Positions 8,759 to 17,756 are shown, counted from the stretch's first letter. The stretch is DNA of 43,383 nt from an uncultured Prevotellaceae bacterium (GCA_900318915.1 ONMI01000010.1:1-43383); one strand, 5' to 3'. Numbers and translations: made by a program. Notes: generated by a model not told the origin, from the letters alone.

Positions 8759-9481
8759 ATGAAGAGAACAATGATACTGGCAGTCCTGATGACGATAGTC
8801 ACCGCTGTCTCGGCCATGAGCTACACACAGGCCCGCAACGAGGCACTCTTCCTGACCGACAAGATGGCCTACGAGCTCGACCTGAGCTATGCACAGTATG
8901 AAGCCGTGTATGAAATCAACCTCGACTACTATCTCTGCGTGACGGGCAACAACCTCTTCGGCACCTACTGGAGCCGCCGAAACGCCGACCTCCGCTATGT
9001 GCTCACCAACTGGCAGTATGCCCGCTACCTGGAGCTGAGCTACTTCTACCGCCCCGTGCAGTACACACGCAACACTTGGTTCTTCAGCATCTACAGCCAC
9101 TACGGCAAGACACAGTACTACCGCGACCGCCCCACCGGCTACAACAACTACCGCGGCGGACGGAACCGCATCTCGGGCAGCTACTACAAAGGCCGCGACT
9201 ACGATAAGCCCATCAACAACCACTACAAGCCGCGCAGCACCGACATGCCGCCCCACAACGGCAGTTCGATGACCGGCAGCGGACCCGGCAACCGGCTCAC
9301 CGGCAGCGGAGGCTCCACCACCAGCAGCAGCCGTCCGCAGCGCAACGTGGGCAACGGCAACACGGGCAGGGGCAACGGCGGCTCGAACCGCAACTCGGGC
9401 GTCACCCCGCGCCGCTCCTCCAGTCAGGGCAGCAGCTCTACCGGCACCCAGAAGGGCACCTTCGGCGGCAAGCGGCAATAA
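8759..9481 (+). CDS. Secreted Tyr-rich protein with Spy/CpxP-like N-terminus, function unknown
   Basis: This 240-residue protein has a signal peptide (MKRTMILAVLMTIVTAVSAM, cleavage near residues 19-20). Residues about 27-55 form a helix resembling the LTxxQ segment of periplasmic Spy/CpxP-type proteins: LTDKMAYELDLSYAQYEAVY. The middle (about 55-160) is very rich in Tyr and Arg. The tail (about 160-240) is low complexity, dominated by Gly, Ser, Asn and Arg, and probably disordered. The gene stands alone between its own promoter (8702-8709) and a strong terminator (9503-9535). The ATG at 8759 is the only one giving a signal peptide. I do not recognise a named family; the LTxxQ resemblance is inference and could be superficial. 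A role in envelope stress or metal/protein binding is possible but not shown. Confidence 0.85.
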   Translation: MKRTMILAVLMTIVTAVSAMSYTQARNEALFLTDKMAYELDLSYAQYEAVYEINLDYYLCVTGNNLFGTYWSRRNADLRYVLTNWQYARYLELSYFYRPVQYTRNTWFFSIYSHYGKTQYYRDRPTGYNNYRGGRNRISGSYYKGRDYDKPINNHYKPRSTDMPPHNGSSMTGSGPGNRLTGSGGSTTSSSRPQRNVGNGNTGRGNGGSNRNSGVTPRRSSSQGSSSTGTQKGTFGGKRQ

Positions 9482-9502
9482 CAGCACATCTGCAAACGAA
9501 TG

Positions 9503-9535
9503 GTTGAGGCGGAACGTTTTCCGCCTCAACTTTTT
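9503..9535 (+). terminator. Intrinsic terminator
   Basis: A perfect 12-bp GC-rich stem (9503-9514 with 9519-9530) has a CGTT tetraloop and is followed by five T residues. It ends the transcript of the gene at 8759-9481. Confidence 0.9.
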
Positions 9536-9590
9536 GTATGGAAATTAAAAAAATCGGTGTCAAAATGACAGTTTTTTAACGGGAATACAG

Positions 9591-9598
9591 TATTTTTG
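9591..9598 (+). promoter_or_regulatory. Bacteroidetes -7 box (TATTTTTG) for ddh
   Basis: A perfect TAnnTTTG match lies 39 nt before the ddh ATG. An AT-rich stretch with TTTTTT lies about 12-20 nt further upstream. Confidence 0.75.
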
Positions 9599-9637
9599 CA
9601 CGCAGAATCAATTATAACCCTATAAAAGAAGAAAAAA

Positions 9638-10537
9638 ATGAAGAAAATCAGAGCCGCCGTTGTAGGCTACGGCAACATCGGCAAATTTACGGTTCAGGCC
9701 TTAGAGGCCGCCAACGACTTTGAGATAGCCGGCATCGTGCGCCGCAAGGGCGCAGAGAACTGTCCGGCCGAGTTGGCACAATACAAGGTTGTGAAGGATA
9801 TCACCGAACTGGACAACGTCGACGTAGCCATCCTGGCCACCCCCACCCGCAGCTGCGAGGAGTATGCCAAGAAAATCCTGCCCCTTGGCATCAACACCGT
9901 CGATAGCTTCGACATCCACACCAGCATCCTCGACTACCGCGCCACGCTCATGCCGCTCTGCAAACAGACGGGCACCGTGTCGGTGATAGCCGCCGGATGG
10001 GACCCGGGGTCCGACAGCATCGTGCGCACCCTGATGCAGAGCCTTGCACCGAAGGGGCTCTCCTACACCAACTTCGGCCCGGGCATGTCGATGGGCCACT
10101 CGGTGTGTGTCCGCTCCAAGGCCGGTGTGAAGAACGCACTCTCCATGACCATTCCCAAAGGCGAGGGTCTGCACCGCCGCATGGTGTATGTGGAGCTCGA
10201 AGAGGGCGCCAAACTTGAGGAGGTGACCGCCGCCATCAAGGCCGACCCCTATTTCGCCAACGACGAGACCCACGTGTTTGAGGTGGAGTCGGTCGACGAC
10301 GTGCGCGACATGGGCCACGGCGTGAACCTGGTGCGTAAGGGTGTGAGCGGACAGACGCAGAACCAGCGTCTTGAATTCAACATGAGCATCAACAACCCCG
10401 CCCTGACCGGACAGGTACTGGTGAATGTGGCCCGCGCCTCTATGCGCCAGCAGCCCGGTTGCTACACGATGATTGAGATACCGGTCATCGACATGCTGCC
10501 CGGCGACCGCGAGTCGCTCATCAGCCACTTGGTATAG
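9638..10537 (+). CDS. ddh: meso-Diaminopimelate D-dehydrogenase
   Basis: This enzyme makes meso-diaminopimelate directly from tetrahydrodipicolinate, ammonia and NADPH, the short branch of the lysine and peptidoglycan precursor pathway; it acts in the cytosol. The 299 residues begin MKKIRAAVVGYGNIGKF, whose GYGNIG (about 10-15) is the dinucleotide-binding turn. The mid-section (DSFDIHTSI, AAGWDPGSDS, NFGPGMSMGHSV) holds the substrate-binding residues typical of the family, and length and ends match. It is a single-gene unit with its own promoter (9591-9598) and terminator (10563-10614). No other dap gene is nearby. Family assignment is firm. Confidence 0.95.
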   Translation: MKKIRAAVVGYGNIGKFTVQALEAANDFEIAGIVRRKGAENCPAELAQYKVVKDITELDNVDVAILATPTRSCEEYAKKILPLGINTVDSFDIHTSILDYRATLMPLCKQTGTVSVIAAGWDPGSDSIVRTLMQSLAPKGLSYTNFGPGMSMGHSVCVRSKAGVKNALSMTIPKGEGLHRRMVYVELEEGAKLEEVTAAIKADPYFANDETHVFEVESVDDVRDMGHGVNLVRKGVSGQTQNQRLEFNMSINNPALTGQVLVNVARASMRQQPGCYTMIEIPVIDMLPGDRESLISHLV

Positions 10538-10562
10538 CCGCACAGCGCACCGCATAAAAAAC

Positions 10563-10614
10563 ACCGGCCCTGCAGCCTCTTCACCCGGAAGAGCCCTGCA
10601 GGGCCGGTTTTTTT
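10563..10614. terminator. Bidirectional intrinsic terminator
   Basis: A perfect 13-bp stem (10563-10575 with 10596-10608) with a 20-nt loop has T residues to 10614 on the plus side and an A-run (about 10555-10561) on the other. It can serve both ddh (plus) and the convergent lipoprotein gene at 10634 (minus). Confidence 0.9.
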
Positions 10615-10633
10615 GGACAGGAGCATGCCCCTC

Positions 10634-11689
10634 TCACCGATAGTCGACCTTGGGCTGCCCGCTTTGTTCCAGCACTTTCTTGCCTTCCTTCTCCACGATG
10701 AGTTTGTAGCCTGTATACTTTTCATCACGCACCTTGTAAACGAACCCGTCGTTTTCGAAAGTGTAGGTATGGGCGTTCTTAAAGCCGCTCACTGTCAGAT
10801 GGGGCTTGTCGGCGAGCGTGGCCGGCCGTTTCCAAGAGGCATAGCGGTAGTCGCCCTCGGCCATCGAGTCGATTTTCACAATGTAGTCCTTGGTGTAGAA
10901 CAGCGCCTTCTCCACTACGGCACCCGACAGCGAGACGTGGCAGGGGTGATACAGCAAGGAGTCGGTGAAGTCGAACCGCCGCCCGTCGAAAGGACACACT
11001 ATTTCCTTCTCACCGAAGGGCGGGGCGGGGTCGGTCACAGTGGCCCGGAAACTCATGTTGCCGGCGTCGAAGGTCAGCGAGGGCTCCGCCATGACCACCC
11101 GGTCGGTCACCAACCCCTCGCCTTTGTCGAACAGCGCCACACCGGCCAGTTCTTTCCCCATAATGCGAAAGGCTCTCATCCGCGAGAAAGTGGTAGCGTA
11201 CAGCATGGGATCCATTTCTTCATTCTCTCCTATCACATAAACGGGCTCATTGTGCCGCGTCATTTCCATAAGAAAGGCCGAGCCTTCCTCCCTACAGGGG
11301 CCTCTCTCCACATGCACCTCTCCGTCATCATCGGCATACTGCAGAACATAGGCAAAGAGATAGGGGTTGTCAATCGTGTACAGCCGTAGCCGCCCGTCTT
11401 TCGACTCCTGTACGAAAGGTGTCTTGCTGTCCCTATCCGGGAAGTCGGCCTCCAACGTGCCGGGATGGGCCGAAAGCAACTCCACCATCCGGTCATAGTC
11501 GGCCTTGCCCAGAGAGTCTCTCTTCATGAGCCCAACAATCTCCTGCACGGCCTTCACTGTGGCCAGCGAGTCGTCCGATTCCGCCGACCCTGCCGACTTT
11601 CTCCCACCCCCACACGAAGCAGCAAGAAGCAGGACGGCCAGCAGCAGGCTTGCCGAAAGGAATTTATAATTGAGGTTGCTTGTCATCAT
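10634..11689 (-). CDS. Predicted lipoprotein, function unknown
   Basis: A 351-residue protein with a lipoprotein signal peptide: hydrophobic stretch LSASLLLAVLLLAASC, with Cys26 as the likely acylated residue, followed by GGG and a Ser/Glu/Asp-rich linker. The frame is open further upstream to a GTG at 11863, but that would place the signal peptide internally and upstream of the promoter box at 11713-11720; the MMTSN start near 11689 is therefore preferred. The rest is soluble and mixed alpha/beta with no motif I recognise; the C-terminal half alternates short strands (LTVSGFKNAHTYTFENDG). It is divergent from susC and convergent with ddh. A loose link to the SusC/D pair through the shared intergenic region is possible, nothing more. 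Confidence 0.8.
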   Translation of the reverse strand: MMTSNLNYKFLSASLLLAVLLLAASCGGGRKSAGSAESDDSLATVKAVQEIVGLMKRDSLGKADYDRMVELLSAHPGTLEADFPDRDSKTPFVQESKDGRLRLYTIDNPYLFAYVLQYADDDGEVHVERGPCREEGSAFLMEMTRHNEPVYVIGENEEMDPMLYATTFSRMRAFRIMGKELAGVALFDKGEGLVTDRVVMAEPSLTFDAGNMSFRATVTDPAPPFGEKEIVCPFDGRRFDFTDSLLYHPCHVSLSGAVVEKALFYTKDYIVKIDSMAEGDYRYASWKRPATLADKPHLTVSGFKNAHTYTFENDGFVYKVRDEKYTGYKLIVEKEGKKVLEQSGQPKVDYR

Positions 11690-11712
11690 TTCAACTATTT
11701 GATTACAGTGCG

Positions 11713-11720
11713 CAAATATA
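11713..11720 (-). promoter_or_regulatory. Bacteroidetes -7 box (TATATTTG), minus strand
   Basis: On the minus strand TATATTTG lies about 24 nt before the lipoprotein start. It decides against the longer upstream start at 11863. It is back-to-back with the susC promoter at 11753-11760. Confidence 0.65.
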
Positions 11721-11752
11721 GGAAAAAAATTGCTGATATAAGAGTTTTTTAC

Positions 11753-11760
11753 TACTTTTG
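11753..11760 (+). promoter_or_regulatory. Bacteroidetes -7 box (TACTTTTG) for susC/susD
   Basis: A perfect TAnnTTTG match. Transcription would begin near 11767, after the first possible TTG start (11758), so translation must start at an internal ATG (11776 or 11797). Confidence 0.7.
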
Positions 11761-11796
11761 CATTATCTATTACCGATGAAACATCACTTTCTATCC

Positions 11797-14517
11797 ATGA
11801 AAAGAAATATCCGCAAGCTTGCCTTCCTGTCGCTCTGCACCGCAGCGCTGCCCCTACAGGCACAAGACATCAGCAACCGCATAGTAGCCTCCGATACCAT
11901 ACTCACCACCACCGGCATCAACCTGGGAAGTGCCGACAAAGTGACCGAGGAGCGTATGAACAAAGGTCTGGTGACCAACTCGCTGAGCGCCCTCAGCGGA
12001 CAGGCCGCCGGTGTGAACGTAGCGAGCAGTGAGAACCGCATGGCCATGCTCAGCAGTGTGCGCGTGCGCGGCACCACCTCGCTCACCGGCGGCAACGACC
12101 CGCTCGTCATCATCGACGGCGTGTCGGCCGACCTGGCCACACTCTCTTCTATCTATCCCGCCGACATCGAGAGCTTCACCATTCTCAAGAATGCCGCCGA
12201 GACGGCCCAATATGGCTCACGCGGCGCTTCGGGTGTGATAGAGGTGACTACCAAAAAAGGAAAGAGCGGACAGTTTCACATCTCCTACGACGGCAGTCTG
12301 GGTGCCGAGGATGTATACAAGAACATGAAGATGCTGCGCCGCGACGGCTATCTCAACACAGCCGCCCAACTGGGGCTCTACAGCATCGATGGCGGCTACG
12401 ACACCGACTTCACCAATGCCATCACCCGCACGGGCTTCGTGCAGAACCACCACATGGCGTTCAGCGGTGGCTCTGACGAGTCGAACTACCGCGCCTCGAT
12501 AGGTGTGATGGACCACAACACGGTGATACGGATGAACTCATACAAAAACTTCGTGGCCAAGCTCGACCTCACGCAGAAAGCCTTCGACAACAGGCTGGTC
12601 GTCGACATGGGTGTCTTCGGCTCGTCACAGACCAACAAAGACATCTTCGACGAGCAGAAACTCTTCTACTCGGCTGCCGCACAAAACCCCACCTACCCCT
12701 CCGGCATGAATGAAAGCGGAGGATGGGACTGCAACTCCACCGCCTCGCAGATAAACAACCCGCTGGCCCTGCTCCATGAGCAAGACCATGAGCGCAACCT
12801 CAACTTCAACACCCACCTAAAGCTCACCCACAACATCTGGCCCAACCTGCAGTTCATCCTCTTCGGCAGCTACTCGTTCACCAGCAACGAGAATGCGCAG
12901 TTTCTGCCCACCTGGGTATGGGGACAGGGACAGGCCTTCCGCGGTGAGAGAAAGTCGGAAGACTGGCTCGGCAACGCCGTCATCAACTACTGGTGGGACT
13001 TCAACAACGACCACCGCATAGAGGTGGTGGGACTGGCCGAATACCAGCGAAGCACACGCCGCGGTTTCTACACCACCGTGAAGGGCTTCAACACCAACAG
13101 CTTCGGCTACGACAACCTGCAGGCCGGCTCGCTGCGGCCCTACGGCGGCACCGGTTCCAACTACGACCGCCCCTCGCTCGCCTCGTTCATGGGCAGCGCC
13201 AAATATATGTTCTACGGCAAGTATGAGGTGACCGTCAACGCACGCGCCGACGGCAGCTCTATGGTGGGCAAGCACCACCGATGGGGATTCTTCCCCTCCA
13301 TCTCGGCCGAATGGGACGTGAAAGCTGAGAAATTCATGAAAGATGTCCAAGAGATAAGCCTGCTCAAGGTGCGCACCGGCTACGGCATCTCCGGCAACCT
13401 GGGCGGCATCGACTCCTACAACTCGCTCCAGCGCTTCATGCCCGTGGGCATCGTGCCCAACAACGGCATGCCCACCGTGACACTGGGATATGTGGCCAAT
13501 GTGAACCCCAACCTGAAATGGGAGACCCGCAGCAGCAACAACATCGGCGTGGACCTGGGCCTGTTCAACAACCGGCTCGTCATGACCGCCGAATACTACT
13601 ATTCGAAAACACGCAACATGCTCTATCTCTACGATGTGAGCGTGCCGCCCTTCGCCTACAGCAAGATGCTCGCCAACCTGGGCTCCATGCTCAACAAGGG
13701 TCTGGAGCTGGGATTCGGCATCACCCCCATCGAGACCCGCGACATGCAGCTCAACGTGAACATGAACCTCGCCTACCAGCGCAACAAACTCCTCTCGCTC
13801 TCGGGCTATTACAAGGGGCAGTACATGAGCGCCGACGAAACCACCAGCATCGGCTCGCTCAACGGCGCCGGCTTCCATGGCGGCAACAACGACATCGTGT
13901 ACCAGATAGTGGGACAGCCGCTCGGCGTGTTCTACCTGCCCCACTGCACCGGACTCTCACAAGACCAGAACGGCCACTACCACTACGACATAGCCGACCT
14001 GGACGGTGACGGGGAAATCAATCCCGCCGACAATGCCGACCGATACATAGCCGGACAGGCCACCCCGAAATGGACCCTGGGCTCCAACATCAGCTTCAGA
14101 TACAAAGACTTCGACATCTCCCTGCAGATGAACGGCGCCTTCGGACACAAGATATACAACGGCACCGCACTCACCTACATGAACATGGCCTCCTTCCCCG
14201 ACTACAACGTGATGCGCGGAGCCCCGGAGCGCAACATCTACGACCAGACCGCCACCGACTACTGGCTGGAGAGCGGCGACTACCTCAACTTCGACTACCT
14301 GACCGTGGCATGGAACGTGCCCATACGCCGCTACGCCCGCTACATCCACTCGCTGCGCGTGGCCCTGAGTATAAACAACCTGGCCACCATCACCTCCTAC
14401 AGCGGACTCACCCCCATGATCAACAGCTATGTGGTGAGCAGCACGCTGGGCATCGACGACAAGCGCAGCTATCCGCCCTACCGCTCCTACAGTATCGCCA
14501 TGAGCATCTCGTTCTAA
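11797..14517 (+). CDS. SusC/RagA-family TonB-dependent outer-membrane transporter
   Basis: SusC-type barrels import oligosaccharides or peptides with a SusD lid. This one has about 906 residues from the ATG at 11797 (MKRNIRKLAFLSLCTAAL, signal peptide ending at LQAQ); an ATG at 11776 is possible. The plug domain follows almost at once, with family hallmarks VRVRGTTSL, DPLVIIDGVSA, PADIESFTILKNAAETAQYGSRGASGVIEVTTKKG. The rest is barrel strands ending AMSISF with a terminal aromatic residue, as usual for outer-membrane barrels. The CarboxypepD_reg-like N-terminal extension carried by most SusC proteins is absent. susD follows after 22 nt. No glycosidase, peptidase or regulator is in the same transcript, so the substrate cannot be predicted. 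Confidence 0.93.
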   Translation: MKRNIRKLAFLSLCTAALPLQAQDISNRIVASDTILTTTGINLGSADKVTEERMNKGLVTNSLSALSGQAAGVNVASSENRMAMLSSVRVRGTTSLTGGNDPLVIIDGVSADLATLSSIYPADIESFTILKNAAETAQYGSRGASGVIEVTTKKGKSGQFHISYDGSLGAEDVYKNMKMLRRDGYLNTAAQLGLYSIDGGYDTDFTNAITRTGFVQNHHMAFSGGSDESNYRASIGVMDHNTVIRMNSYKNFVAKLDLTQKAFDNRLVVDMGVFGSSQTNKDIFDEQKLFYSAAAQNPTYPSGMNESGGWDCNSTASQINNPLALLHEQDHERNLNFNTHLKLTHNIWPNLQFILFGSYSFTSNENAQFLPTWVWGQGQAFRGERKSEDWLGNAVINYWWDFNNDHRIEVVGLAEYQRSTRRGFYTTVKGFNTNSFGYDNLQAGSLRPYGGTGSNYDRPSLASFMGSAKYMFYGKYEVTVNARADGSSMVGKHHRWGFFPSISAEWDVKAEKFMKDVQEISLLKVRTGYGISGNLGGIDSYNSLQRFMPVGIVPNNGMPTVTLGYVANVNPNLKWETRSSNNIGVDLGLFNNRLVMTAEYYYSKTRNMLYLYDVSVPPFAYSKMLANLGSMLNKGLELGFGITPIETRDMQLNVNMNLAYQRNKLLSLSGYYKGQYMSADETTSIGSLNGAGFHGGNNDIVYQIVGQPLGVFYLPHCTGLSQDQNGHYHYDIADLDGDGEINPADNADRYIAGQATPKWTLGSNISFRYKDFDISLQMNGAFGHKIYNGTALTYMNMASFPDYNVMRGAPERNIYDQTATDYWLESGDYLNFDYLTVAWNVPIRRYARYIHSLRVALSINNLATITSYSGLTPMINSYVVSSTLGIDDKRSYPPYRSYSIAMSISF

Positions 14518-14539
14518 ATTCATCAACCCCCGAAAAACC

Positions 14540-16168
14540 ATGAGAAAATATCTTTTTATCATAGCCGCGCTCACACTGCTCTCCTCGTGCCTCGACGAAA
14601 ACCCGCGCGACAGAATAGAAGAAGGCGAAGCCATCAACTCGGCCAACGCACTCTACCTGAACGCCGTGGCCAACCTCTACAACTACATAGGCGGCCACAA
14701 CGACTGCGAGGGACTGCAAGGCACCACCCGCGGCGTGTACGACCTGCAGACCTTCACCTCCGACGAGGCCCTGCTGCCCACCCGCGGCGGCGACTGGTAC
14801 GACGGCGGCCTGTGGCAAAGCCTCTTCACCCACTCCTGGACACCGACCGAAACCATCCTCGAGGGTACCTGGAACTATCTCTACAAGGTCATCGTGCTGT
14901 GCAACTACTCGCTCTACCTGCTCGACAGCCACCGCGACCTGGTCAGTCCGCTTGACCTGTCGGCCTATGTAGCCGAGGTGAAAGCGCTCAGGGCCATCTA
15001 CTACTGCTATCTGCTCGACCTCTTCGGCAGCGTGCCCTACGTGACCGACACCGAAATCGACATGTACAGTGTCCGACAGCTCTCGCGCAGCCAGATTTTC
15101 AACAACGCATGGAACGACCTGATAGAGAGCAGACGCTTTCTCTCCTCCGAACACAGCAACCAGGAGGGGGTCTACTACGGACGCATCACCCGGCCGGTGG
15201 TCGACTTTGTGCTGGCCAAGATGGCCCTGAACGCTGAGATATGGTATGATGACGTATGGACCGATGATGAGCGCGAAGCAGGCAGCGACATCCTGCTCCC
15301 CTGCGGTGAACTGGGCGAGATGACTGCCTGGGACGCCTGCATCTACTACTGCGACCAGGTGACCCAAGCCGGCTATCAGCTCGAGACCGACTACCGGGAG
15401 AATTTCTCCATATACAATGAGGAGTCGAGAGAGAACATCTTCATCATACCGATGGACAAGGGTCTCTATGCCAACGAGTTCAGCAATCTGTTCCGCTCGC
15501 GCCACTACAACCATGGCAGCGCGCTCGGACTGGGAGCCGAAAACGGCATCTCGGCCACGGTGAGCACCGTGCTCACCTATGGCTATGGCACCGGCGAGGT
15601 GGACAGGCGCTTCGCCTACAACTTCTACGCCGACACCGTGCTTGTGGACGGCAGAACCGTATATCTGGACAATGGCGAACCGCTGGTGTACCAACCCCTG
15701 GCGGTGAAGATAGACCTTACAGGCAGCCCCTATGAGAAGACCGCCGGCGCCCGCATGGCAAAATATGAGGTGGACCGCACCGCCTACAACGACGGCAAAC
15801 TGCAAAACAACGACATCGTGCTCTTCCGCTATGCCGACGTGCTGCTCATGAAGTCGGAGGCCAAGGTGCGCAGCGGACGCAACGGCGACGAGGAACTGAA
15901 CCAGGTGCGCAAGCGGGTGGGCATGCCCTACCGCAAGGCCACCCTCGACAACCTGCTCGACGAACGGCTCATGGAACTGGCATGGGAGGGATGGCGCCGC
16001 CAGGACCTCATCCGCTTCGACCGCTACCACCTGCCCTACTCCTCACGGCCCGCCAATGCCAAGGAGGAGACCACGCGCTACACCATCGTGTTCCCCATCC
16101 CGCAGCGCGCCATGAACCTCAACGACCAGATGGCACAGAACCCCGGCTATTTGTCCGGCCAGCAATAG
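14540..16168 (+). CDS. SusD/RagB-family outer-membrane lipoprotein
   Basis: The substrate-capturing lid that pairs with the SusC protein just upstream. It has 542 residues, starting with a lipoprotein signal (MRKYLFIIAALTLLSSC, Cys17 acylated) and the typical post-lipobox LDENPRD. The N-terminal helical part contains TETILEGTWNYLYKVIVLCN and AEVKALRAIYYCYLLDLFGSVPYV, the TPR-like helices and signature segment of SusD. The C-terminus has the usual ADVLLMKSEAKVRSG, VRKRVGMPY, LLDERLMELAWEGWRR and final LNQ-like LNDQMAQNPGY. It is the last gene of the two-gene unit; a bidirectional terminator follows 10 nt after the stop. Substrate unknown. Confidence 0.95.
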   Translation: MRKYLFIIAALTLLSSCLDENPRDRIEEGEAINSANALYLNAVANLYNYIGGHNDCEGLQGTTRGVYDLQTFTSDEALLPTRGGDWYDGGLWQSLFTHSWTPTETILEGTWNYLYKVIVLCNYSLYLLDSHRDLVSPLDLSAYVAEVKALRAIYYCYLLDLFGSVPYVTDTEIDMYSVRQLSRSQIFNNAWNDLIESRRFLSSEHSNQEGVYYGRITRPVVDFVLAKMALNAEIWYDDVWTDDEREAGSDILLPCGELGEMTAWDACIYYCDQVTQAGYQLETDYRENFSIYNEESRENIFIIPMDKGLYANEFSNLFRSRHYNHGSALGLGAENGISATVSTVLTYGYGTGEVDRRFAYNFYADTVLVDGRTVYLDNGEPLVYQPLAVKIDLTGSPYEKTAGARMAKYEVDRTAYNDGKLQNNDIVLFRYADVLLMKSEAKVRSGRNGDEELNQVRKRVGMPYRKATLDNLLDERLMELAWEGWRRQDLIRFDRYHLPYSSRPANAKEETTRYTIVFPIPQRAMNLNDQMAQNPGYLSGQQ

Positions 16169-16178
16169 CGAATGCAGG

Positions 16179-16221
16179 CACAAAAAATCCGCAGACCATC
16201 AAGTCTACGGATTTTTTGTGC
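16179..16221. terminator. Bidirectional intrinsic terminator
   Basis: A 19-bp stem with one C-A mismatch (16179-16197 with 16203-16221) includes an A-run on the left arm and a T-run on the right arm. It serves both susD (plus) and the C1 peptidase gene (minus) that end on either side. Confidence 0.9.
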
Positions 16222-16243
16222 TTGCGGATGAACCGGGCTGGAC

Positions 16244-17647
16244 TTAAAAATCTTCCTGGAAGAGCGGGTCCTCCGGCATCACCATCACCGGCTTCTGCTT
16301 CTCCATCTCCAGAATGTTGGCCGGCACGTACTTCTTGTCCACCACAAGGCGGAACATATACTCGCGCATCCAGCGGTCGGTCATGATGAGGCAGCCTTTC
16401 TGTCCACTGGCCGGACCCCAGCTGTTCTCCACTTTCCATTTCACCGGTTTGCCGTCGGCATCCAGGTCTACGGCGCTCAGCGTCATGGCATGGGTGGAGC
16501 CGCTGTCGAAGGTCATGATGCGCTCGGCCTTGTTCATGGGGAAGGTGGTGCCGAAGAGCGAGCCGTAGTCGTAGTTCTCGGTGTCGAGATAGCCGCGCTT
16601 GCGGTCGAACTGCTTGCCCACATCGTAGGAGGTGTAAAGTTTGTGGCCGTCCTTGATGGCGGCGATGGCCATCTGCTCTATGTCGTCCATCGGCAGGTTG
16701 ATGTACTTCCAGTTGTGGCCGTCGTAGGTGTGGCGGTCGTACTCCACCTCATAGGTCTTGTAGTAAGGCCGGCGGGGGTCGTTCATCACCATGATGAACG
16801 AGCCGTTCAGGTTGTGACCCACGGTCAGCTCATAAAACTCCTTCGGGGTATAGGTCTTCGGCTCACCGATGGCCTTGCCGTTCTTGTCCTTGAAGGCATA
16901 GGTGAACTGCTTCACAGGCTCGCCCAGCGTAATGCACAGCATGCGGTAGATGGTGCCGAGCATCTCGGTCTTGCGGGCCTTCACGGCGGCGGGTTTCTTT
17001 TTGTCGGCCACCATCTTGCGCAGCTCCAGACCGAACTCACGCAGTTTCGACCCCACGAGGCGCGCCATGCGGCTGGTGTTGTTGGCCGAATAGGTCTCCG
17101 GCTGCACACCCATGGGCACGAGGCCGTATTTCTCGGCCAAGTCGGCCACACCGCAGAAGGTGCCGCCGTCGTTGATGGGACTCTTGAAGAAGAACTGCAC
17201 CCTGATGTCGTCGATAGGTTTGTCGGCACAGTCTATCACGCCCTGCAGCATCAGGTTGGCCTTTTCCAACTGGTCGTAGAAGAAGAGATAGTCGTGCGAG
17301 AACTCCACACTGAGCGAGTCGGTGCGCAGGGCGAAGTCGGAACGCAGCACATTGAGTCCGCTGAACATCCAGCAGCGGCCGCTGCTCTTCTGGTCGTGTA
17401 TCGACTGCGCCTTGGTCTCATGGCTGAAGTAGGTGTTCACCTCGCCTTGATTGGCGAAGTTCTTGGCCAGGTCGTCGATGGAGTTGGAGGCGATGGCATT
17501 GAAGAGCGCCTTGCTCTGTGCCCCGCCGGCATACGACTTCTCAATATCACTGAGCATCTGCGCGGAGATGCCTCCTTCGGCTTTCTGTGCGAGGCATCCC
17601 ACCGTCATGGCCAGGCAGGTGCCCAAGAGTATCAATTTGGTTTTCAT
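16244..17647 (-). CDS. Exported C1-family cysteine peptidase (aminopeptidase C / bleomycin hydrolase type)
   Basis: A papain-fold peptidase of the C1B group. The 467 residues show the catalytic cysteine in QKSSGRCWMFSGLN (Cys92), the histidine in DSGSTHAMTL (about His386) and the asparagine in KVENSWG (about Asn408), in the right order and spacing. Classical PepC and bleomycin hydrolase are cytosolic hexamers; this one instead begins with a secretion signal (MKTKLILLGTCLAMTVGC), cleaved either by signal peptidase I after the hydrophobic core or lipidated at Cys18 (the lipobox TVGC is imperfect). It would therefore act in the periplasm or at the surface, trimming peptides. Monocistronic: own promoter at 17676-17683 and a shared terminator at 16179-16221. 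Family assignment is firm, location is inference. Confidence 0.93.
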   Translation of the reverse strand: MKTKLILLGTCLAMTVGCLAQKAEGGISAQMLSDIEKSYAGGAQSKALFNAIASNSIDDLAKNFANQGEVNTYFSHETKAQSIHDQKSSGRCWMFSGLNVLRSDFALRTDSLSVEFSHDYLFFYDQLEKANLMLQGVIDCADKPIDDIRVQFFFKSPINDGGTFCGVADLAEKYGLVPMGVQPETYSANNTSRMARLVGSKLREFGLELRKMVADKKKPAAVKARKTEMLGTIYRMLCITLGEPVKQFTYAFKDKNGKAIGEPKTYTPKEFYELTVGHNLNGSFIMVMNDPRRPYYKTYEVEYDRHTYDGHNWKYINLPMDDIEQMAIAAIKDGHKLYTSYDVGKQFDRKRGYLDTENYDYGSLFGTTFPMNKAERIMTFDSGSTHAMTLSAVDLDADGKPVKWKVENSWGPASGQKGCLIMTDRWMREYMFRLVVDKKYVPANILEMEKQKPVMVMPEDPLFQEDF

Positions 17648-17675
17648 TTTCTACAAAATGGTTTGGTTTATAGTG

Positions 17676-17683
17676 CAAAATTA
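17676..17683 (-). promoter_or_regulatory. Bacteroidetes -7 box (TAATTTTG), minus strand
   Basis: On the minus strand TAATTTTG lies 28 nt before the ATG of the C1 peptidase gene, a perfect TAnnTTTG match. Confidence 0.75.
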
Positions 17684-17756
17684 GCAATTTTTTCGTTTTT
17701 TCGCTACAAATAGCTAAAATATGTTTAACAGTCGTAGATTCTCGAGAAAAAATTCT

